Part shown: piece after piece, positions 57,481-64,000 of the stretch
Layout of the letters: each line of letters begins with the position of its first letter
How positions within the stretch are numbered: the first letter of the stretch is position 1
Source of the DNA: Cryptomeria japonica
Lineage: Eukaryota > Streptophyta > Pinopsida > Cupressales > Cupressaceae
Direction: 5' to 3'
Assembly (NCBI RefSeq): GCF_030272615.1
Contig: NC_081414.1
Location: forward strand, 822,613,896-822,677,895
Length of the DNA: 64,000 bases
Notes under the pieces: model-generated
Seen by the model: the letters and a program-made list of their open reading frames with translations, nothing else
The model's database searches: none
Told to the model about the DNA's origin: nothing
Translations under genes and position numbers: made by a program

Positions 57481-57659
57481 TCACAAAGAAGGGAAATGCA
57501 AAAATTAAAAATTATGATTAAGTAATTAAATTTGTTGTAATAATGATTTATTAACTAGTGAATTAAACAATGTGACTATTGAATTTTAACAATAGATGCC
57601 TCTAAATAATAGCATAGCATGTCATAAATATTAGATCTGGAAAATAAACTTGAAAATTT

Positions 57660-57970
57660 ATGCAACCCACAAGTTAATTTTAGAAATACAAATTAGGGGT
57701 TTTATGAATTTAAACTAAATTTATGTAATTCAATTGAAAATCATATCTATGAGTGAAAATTTGAATTCTAAAATGCATAAGAAATCAAATTTGTCAAAAT
57801 AAATTAAAATTATGCAATCCAAAAGTTTAATTTTAGAATTATAAATTAGGGTTTGTGTGAATTTAACCTCTAAAATTATGGAATTCAATTGAAAATAAAA
57901 CTTACGAGTGTAATTTTGAATTTGGAAATGTATACAAATCATATTTGAGATCACAAAACATAAATTAATA
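57660..57970 (-). repeat. ~150-bp tandem duplication in the leader of G
   Basis: tatgcaac(c)ca..ttaattttagaa, then aaattaggg, and then aattcaattgaaaat, occur at 57660-57811 and again at 57812-57970. A third start, tatgcaataagtcagg, follows. Copies differ at many positions. Confidence 0.7.
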
Positions 57971-58004
57971 TGCAATAAGTCAGGTTCACAAAAATAATAA
58001 AGGT

Positions 58005-58486
58005 TGGAAAATTAGGGTTAGGGTTAAATTAAGATAATAAAACCACTAAATGGTCTATTTCACCATTGCATTTAGAAGCAGAGCGAATATAATAGATATT
58101 GTCTCCAAAGATTGAGATTTTGATTAGATTCTAGGCTCCTTTGATAGGGGCTTTCTCCTTCCTAAATTGAATTGTTTTTAATATTTGATTACTAGGGAAA
58201 AATAGGTGTTAATGAAGTATTTTGACAAAAATAGTACCTTTTTGAGTGGACCATGGCATTGGGAACCATGTTCGTGATTTAGGACAAGGGTGCCCAGTGC
58301 CATGGTCCTAGAAATCAAGGCTCTAGGTTTGAGGGAAGACTGTTGAGATAGTGAAAATGTATGTTTTATAGGCTATGTGAGCAGAATCAACAGTTCAGTC
58401 ACCCTTCGAAGAAGAAGCGCCAAAGTGATGTCTACGTGAGGATAAACTTTAGGAAAGTGCAATTTAGGACAATGTAGGTGACTACA
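58005..58486 (-). repeat. 5' LTR of gypsy element G (internally deleted)
   Basis: Its low part matches 51095-51310 and its high part matches 53130-53361 (cagtgccatggtcct, gctctaggtttgaggg, agcagaa(t/c)caaca). About 1.8 kb present in the 3' LTR is missing, including the TATA box. Confidence 0.65.
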
Positions 58487-58498
58487 ATGTCTTACATT

Positions 58499-58800
58499 CT
58501 ATGAGTTTGTAATTTGGAGTGTTTTCCTACATAGAAATCCAATTGGATAGCTTGGTGGAACCCTACTATACAATGTACTTCTTATTTTCTTTAGATCTAT
58601 AGTTGCCAACTTCCTCTCTTTCGTTGGTAGTCCTATGAGGCTAACACCCCAAATCTCTACTGCACCTTGGAGGATCTCACCACTAATCCCTTTGCTCATA
58701 GTATGTAGGGTAGGGTGGTGTAGCTTCACCACCAAAAGCAGGTTGTAGGAAACTATGTAACGAAAGGAGATCAAATCAATGCCAAATTTTATTGGTTGAA
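58499..58800 (-). pseudogene. LINE fragment, C-terminal to reverse transcriptase
   Basis: A 104-codon minus frame (58813-58499) contains LQGAVEIWGVSLIGLPTKER and SRVPPSYPIGFLCRKT. The GAVEIWG stretch followed by a basic helix resembles the region after the palm in plant L1-like reverse transcriptases. Fragmentary. Confidence 0.5.
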
Positions 58801-59280
58801 GGTGATAGATCAAGATTCCAAGGAGTTTTTCCTTTCTTTAAGATCTCATCATTCCTCTTTGGGAATTAAAATAATCAAAGAAGGTGAGTCACTGTTGTCT
58901 AAGCTCCTAGATATTATTCAGACATTGTTTATGATTGTGAGAAGGTCTTCACTACTCAAGAGGTCATCCATGAGTGAGAGAAAGTTGTCCAAGATTTCTT
59001 GGAGGTTGTCTTGGCTAAGCTCTTCAAGGCTTAGTTTTCCTTCTGTAAGAAATTACTCACTCTTGAAGATCTCAAAGAAGCTATTACTTCCATTTCAGAT
59101 GAAAAGTCACCTAGTTGCGATGGTTTTTCTTGTGAATTTTATAATGACCTCTAGTCTTGTATTAGGTTATATCTACACAAGCTCTCTCTTGAGGTTTCTC
59201 ATAACCAATCTCTGCATAAATTAATTAACAAAGTGAACATTAAGTTCATACCTAATCCTAGATAGTTTACTTTAAACTAT
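58790..59280 (+). pseudogene. LINE (L1-like) fragment before and into reverse transcriptase
   Basis: The first frame gives FYWLKVIDQDSKEFFLSLRS. After shifts, another frame near 59060-59270 gives LEDLKEAITSISDEKSPSCD then GFSCEFYNDL, stop, and later NKVNIKFIPNPR. The DEKSPxxDGF..FY block is the N-terminal reverse-transcriptase signature of plant L1 elements. It ends before the catalytic palm. It faces the minus-strand LINE fragment head to head. Confidence 0.7.
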
Positions 59281-61872
59281 ACTTTTTTCTTAAATAATTG
59301 TTCTTTCAAATTTAGTTTATAATTTGTATTTCCTCCAAAAGGCATGATACTATTGCATCCATTAAATCTAATTTTTCAAGTAATTTAGCGAATCAATGTA
59401 GAATTAAAATTTTGAACAAAAATTCCTTAGTCTAGAAATAAATTTCTTATTTAATAATTTAAAAAAAAAAAAACATTTATCTCTATTTCTATTCGTTTCA
59501 GTTACTATAAAAATCAAATCACCATTTAAATTTTTTTTTTTTTTGTGGATCACATTGCTATCTTACGATACTACATTAAATAGATAACTATTATTATAGC
59601 GAAAACGTTTTTCATTTGAAATGCATTGGCTAGCATCGAAGATCAACAATTCATGACATTTGAGTATGATACATGACAATTGAACCATCTACAACTATCA
59701 ACCATTTCACCTAATTTTCTTGTTATCATCGACTACTTTTAGTTTAGCATGTTTGTTTTCCTTTGCAATAATTTTGAACAGTAATTACTAAATGGTTTTG
59801 CGTCAATTTTTTTTTCTTTACTTTAGTGGTTTCAACTTGCATATAATATTCACACCCACTCCACATGATGCATTTGACACTCAGTGAACCTCTTGTGTAC
59901 TTTATCATGTCTTAAGTAGAATAATGGCTCTTCCATTGTGCAAAAATGGAATGATGTTTCATCACACAAAACTAGAAACAATTAAAAAAATAAAGCCACA
60001 TGCCATTGAATTTTAGAAAAATCTATCAATGTCTTTATTTTTACAACTCTTTTCATACCTAGTTTAGGAAAAGTTATTGTTTCCTCATAAATAAATATAT
60101 GTAGATTTATTAATCTTTATTTATGTTATATTTATCATTAATAAGTATAATATATATTTTTATATATAATATTATTAAATTTATTTATATAAGATAATAT
60201 AGTTTTGTTAATGACGTGCAATACAATATTAATCAGATACTTTTAACTATGACATGATAATATAATTTTGTTTAATATAATAAATTTATTAATTTAAAAA
60301 AGAAGTTTACATATGTTATGTTATATATTTCATTACATATTATATGTTATTAAATAAAAATATATAATTAATAATTATAATATATATTTTCATATGTAAT
60401 ACTATTTAAATCAATTTATATTATAGAATATTATATATTTTTATACATAATATTATTAAGTTAATTTATTTTACATAATATGATTTTATTAAATATTTTT
60501 TAACTACAACATAATAATATTGTTTATTTATATATCAGAAATATCATGAAACATTTGAGTTGTCCATGGATTTAAGCATCCAATAAGAAGGTATCATTAC
60601 TCGCACATTGTACACATTGCTTCTCCATTGAGTCACTCTAGCTTGGTTGCTTCATTCCAATCATCTATTGCCCAATCTAGCTACATGATAGATATGTAAG
60701 AAATGTGATTGGCTCCTTTTCTGCTATCATCTATTGCCTAGAATCTAGCTACATGATAGAGATATAAGAAATGTGTAGCCCATCTTACGATATGAGACAC
60801 CTTCTTAAGAGAAGCCACTTTCTCAATTTACCTCATATACTTGTAACTTATCATATACTTGTAACTTATCAGTTGGTGACCAAGTAGAGTTACAAAATTG
60901 TGCCTTCCATTTTCAACTACTTTAAAAGCTACATATAAAAATCAAAGTAAACTTTCTTTTTTATTTTGGATCATAGCCAAGCTAATTGCTGATTTAGTAT
61001 ACCAAAACTGCTTGTGAGGATTTCCTTCTGTTTCCCCCAATTTGTTTTATTAATACAATATGTAGAAACCAACAAAAAAATATATTTCTCTTAGATTGAT
61101 TTGATGTATGCAATTAGAAACACACAAGAATATTTATTTATGTTGTTACCAATTTAGTATGTGAGACACTAATTTGATATGTGTATGAGAAACTACCTCA
61201 TAAAAGGCATTAAGAAGATTCTTTTCTATTATCAAAATAGTTTAAAATGGTAGAAATGCCCTTTGTGAAACTAATTCTCAAAGATCTCAAATAAGGATTC
61301 ACATAAATCCAAAGTATAAAATAGAATGGCACTAACTCAACTATAGTACCTAGTGGGATGTAGTAGATGGATCCATATCAATATTCATTTAACTACTCAT
61401 TACATTAAAATCTCATCACTCAAAATTATGGATTCATTGATTTATTCTATGTGACCTAATACATTTTCAAATCCAAAAGTGAAAAAACTCAAAAAAAAAT
61501 AAATTTAATTTCATAGCTAATTGATCATAATCTCTAGTTTTAAACAATTGATAGTAGAAAATGATTTGGGCATTCAAATTATCTCCTAAATACAATATTC
61601 CACATTTGTTTTAGTGGAAAAGATCATGAGCTTGAGGGACACATATCTTGCATTTTGTCAAGATGTATAATTGGCTTTTTATTTTGGGCATGATAGACGA
61701 ACAAATGTATTTAATTTGATAAATGTAGATGCCTTGGGTAACTTTGAACATGATAGTTGTTTAAAAAAGTGTAGTTGTATACCCAAAAACAACTAAATTC
61801 TGAATAGCTACTTTTAAATCATCTTAATTTTAATATGGTAATTTTAGTTAGGAAATGTTTTATTACTCATCA
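59281..61872. other. AT-rich DNA without genes, with short tandem duplications
   Basis: No coding sequence. 60100-60540 is nearly all A and T. A 66-bp diverged tandem pair (atcatctattgcc.. tctagctacatgata) lies at 60660-60725 and 60726-60780. An exact 18-bp tandem pair (tcatatacttgtaactta) lies at 60833-60868. Confidence 0.55.
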
Positions 61873-62020
61873 GAGTATAGTCTTTAGATACTACAAAAAA
61901 TAATTCATTGCAGTGCAATCTTGTCACATAAAAATTTAAAGAGTATAGTCTTTAGATACTACAAAAAATAATTCATTGCAGTGCAATCTTGTCACATAAA
62001 AATTTAAAGAGTATAGTCTT
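61873..62020 (+). repeat. Perfect 68-bp tandem duplication
   Basis: Unit 61873-61940 (gagtatagtctttagatact..) is repeated exactly at 61941-62008. A 12-base third start (gagtatagtctt) follows at 62009-62020. Identity is complete by eye. A degraded relative (ttaggtactacaaagaagaa) lies near 62090. Confidence 0.95.
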
Positions 62021-62981
62021 GTCAACCTTCACTCACATAAAACTTGGAAAAGTAGGTCACCTTATTGACATAAGGTTCTCACTTCTTCTTTAGGTACTAC
62101 AAAGAAGAATTCATTAAAAAAATTAAATATCTACTAGCCCACTTGTTTCATAAGTAATTTTTTATTTTTTGTATTAAAAATCGAGAGATCAAAATATAGA
62201 GAGTTTATACAAAAAAACCATGGGAGGCAGAGCCTCAACCATCAAGCAGCAAGGTCAGAGACACTAACCGACTGAACATATACAGTCATCAATCTACCAA
62301 AAAGAGTAATGAAGGAAAGTATTTAGCATTATACAAAGCAGACTAGGAATAAGTAATTGATTATTTATCTTTATGGTTGCCAAAGTTACAAATCTACCAT
62401 ATGGTTTCACTTTTATATATATTATTGTACTATAAGAGTATATTATTCTTACTTCTAATTTTATATAGTTTACAATTTTGAGTGATGCACAAAAAAGAAC
62501 ACTATACATTTTAATATTAGTTTCTTTATGTGGTTTATTCATTGTGTACATTCTTATTGTTAAAGTATCAAAATGATATATATATTACATATATTTTTTG
62601 GTATACTTTTTTCTATTTCATTTTCTTCTACAAAACAAACAATATTATTTTTAACTGCTTTCATGTCAATTATAATCAAACCACAACTCACTTTCTATCA
62701 TTATTTACATCAAATACCATTCTTCATTCATATAGTGTCAGACTTATCAAAAATTTCTTCCATGTACCCATTTCACATCACGATACAATTGCTAGTTATA
62801 TTGAATATTAAAAAACAAAAAATCATTCATACATTTCTGTCAGTTCATAAATTTTCATTCACATATAAATGATACTTATCAAAGTTACAACATAGGAAAT
62901 ATTACATTAGAATATGCTTGCTTTAATAGCCAACGCGACAAACTCAGCTACACCAACAAGCAAACAAAGCAAAACAACAAT
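62021..62981. other. 3' flank of the right-edge gene
   Basis: AT-rich, no supported gene. The two overlapping plus-strand frames at 62530-62872 are hydrophobic by AT composition. The ~100 bp below 62982 should include the 3' untranslated region of the minus-strand gene. Confidence 0.4.
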
Positions 62982-63457
62982 TTATGATGCGTTGTGACCA
63001 CCAATAAATTTGGTGGTGGCATTGATTGCAATAAGAACATAAACTATAATTTGCAAAAGCACAACTAAGAAGAATAACCAGAGCTGACCTGAGCAACCAG
63101 CAACTATTCTAGGTTGATAATTATCTGGGTTTTCTTCTGATTTTAATTCCTCTTCATTGCGTATTTTGTGATAGGTGATAAAATAGAGCACTCCTAAAAT
63201 TGAACAAAAAATCATCAAGCAGACCATCATAACCAACAAATTGGTGATGCTATTGCAATAAGCGAAATAGAGCCCAAAAAATGCGAGAGAAATCCCAAAG
63301 AGTGTTAACGCGAAAGTTGCATATTTCCACTTTTCCTCTGAAACCTCTTTTATTTGGACATTAAGGGCTACTCCACGTCCTGCTTCGATATCGCCTACAT
63401 TATTGTTAATTGTTTCTTCGTCTGTAGGATGATTCTGATCAATTCCGCCCACAGCCT
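62982..63457 (-). CDS. Last exon of a small multi-pass membrane protein gene (family not recognised)
   Basis: An open frame runs down to a TAA at 62984-62982 and continues upstream to a TTG at 63476, not an ATG. A splice-acceptor-like ..tttgtaacgcag ends at 63458, so I place the exon start at 63457, with earlier exons outside the window. Counting from the TTG at 63476, the protein has an acidic N-terminus and three hydrophobic segments: about 52-72 (YATFALTLFGISLAFFGLYF), 78-101 (ITNLLVMMVCLMIFCSILGV) and 131-152 (QLWLFFLVVLLQIIVYVLIA). A charged loop (HKIRNEEELKSEENPDNYQP) lies between the last two. It has no internal stop, and it has better codon balance than its surroundings. A diverged, broken paralogue at 41160-41645 keeps the same pattern, which supports past coding function. 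I do not recognise the family. Confidence 0.75.
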
Positions 63458-63476
63458 CTGCGTTACAAATGTACAA

Positions 63477-64000
63477 TGATATATTCTAAGTTTCCAAGTT
63501 AAAATTTTATGGTTTAAACAACTTTCATTTGTTTGATTGATTAAAAAGTATCTATTTATGTGATAATAATAAAAATAGTTGTTCTAATTTTTAAGTTTTA
63601 TAATTTTGAATTATTGTTATTTTAAAATTATATTATTTTTATAATATTTTTGATATATTTTTATTAAATAATATTAGTAATTAAAATATAATGTAAACAT
63701 TATAATGAAATATATATTTTTGTTAAGATTATTTTCTTAATTTAATTATAAAAAATATATAATTATGATTGTAATAATAAAAATAATTTAAATTTAATTA
63801 TTAATTATTAGTTTAAGATTATATAGTATTTTAATTATATTTATATAATATTAATTATAATTAACCTTAATAAAATAAATAATAAAATGAAAATAAGTAT
63901 TTTTTAATGACTAAATAAAACACATTTAAAATTATGATTAAATGTTATAAAATTATATTTTATATACTAAAATGGTTAAAAAGACAATTATAGTTTTCAA
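63477..64000. other. Probable intron, very AT-rich
   Basis: Almost wholly A and T, no open frame. It lies upstream of the acceptor on the minus strand, as expected of a plant intron. Confidence 0.45.

Larger units (their letters stand above)
51085..58486 (-). mobile_element. Ty3/gypsy retrotransposon G without pol
   Basis: On the minus strand: 5' LTR (58486 to about 58005), a tandemly duplicated leader, gag (57480-56242), zinc-knuckle and protease-region remnants (55853-55018), proline-rich and acidic frames (54974-54075), a non-coding tail, the purine tract aaagtgggggctaaa (53376-53362) and a 3' LTR (53361 to about 51085). The two LTR regions share their outer parts at both ends. No reverse transcriptase or integrase is visible between the protease region and the tail. 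Decay is heavy. The exact LTR inner ends and target-site duplication were not determined. Confidence 0.75.

Noticed and set aside
61873-62020. CRISPR-like array
   Set aside because: The 68-bp units abut without spacers, and the window is plant DNA.
62530-62872. Overlapping hydrophobic plus-strand frames of 93 and 99 codons
   Set aside because: Phe/Ile/Tyr content follows from AT-rich DNA, the two frames overlap, and no motif or start context supports either.

Overview
This window looks like intergenic DNA from a very large, repeat-rich seed-plant genome, most likely a gymnosperm (conifer-like). I infer this from the AT-rich base composition, the very low gene density, and many old, nested LTR retrotransposons riddled with stops and frameshifts. 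I found only one plausibly functional host gene exon, at the right edge (62982-63457, minus strand), encoding a small protein with three membrane segments. A broken paralogue of it lies at about 41.2-41.6 kb.

Layout. 1-3987: the 3' part of a copia/Sirevirus-like LTR element (copy A, +). 3988-8992: a second member of the same family (copy B, -), truncated by copy A. 9046-9960: the 3' tail and LTR of a Ty3/gypsy family (H, +). 10.47-10.93 kb: a LINE reverse-transcriptase fragment (-). 12.2-15.6 kb: an LTR fragment, a 100-bp (AT)n tract and a third Sirevirus-like element (E, -). 17.2-19.97 kb: a copia element (F, +) with 5' LTR, primer-binding site and an intact 448-residue Gag-protease start, but no pol. 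21-25 kb: unrecognised ORFs and an interrupted ~212-bp tandem repeat. 25.7-29.65 kb: a long unrecognised pseudogene (+), convergent with a hAT/ZNF862-like transposase pseudogene (30.7-33.35 kb, -) whose 5' side carries an array of short repeats. 36933-39073: a compact LTR-PBS-LTR element with only ~0.36 kb inside. 41651-49609: a full-length Sirevirus-like element (copy C, +) with both LTRs, primer-binding site, polypurine tracts and a perfect 5-bp target-site duplication. 51.1-58.5 kb: a Ty3/gypsy element (G, -) with gag and protease remnants but no reverse transcriptase. 58.5-59.3 kb: two opposed LINE fragments. 59.3-62.9 kb: AT-rich DNA with tandem duplications. 62.98-63.46 kb: the host gene exon.

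The most interesting content is the pol-less Sirevirus-like family (A, B, C, E). Its members keep the cis-acting signals needed for reverse transcription. Instead of Gag-Pol they encode ORF1, a coiled coil plus up to four CCHC zinc knuckles with no recognisable capsid domain, and ORF2, a conserved N-terminal domain I do not recognise, a charged linker and a C-terminal coiled coil. No protease, integrase, reverse transcriptase or RNase H is visible in the complete copy. Element F shares the leader layout and LTR signatures and is a candidate relative of the autonomous helper. The gypsy element G is also pol-less, so two independent LTR lineages here look non-autonomous. All coordinates and alignments were made by eye.
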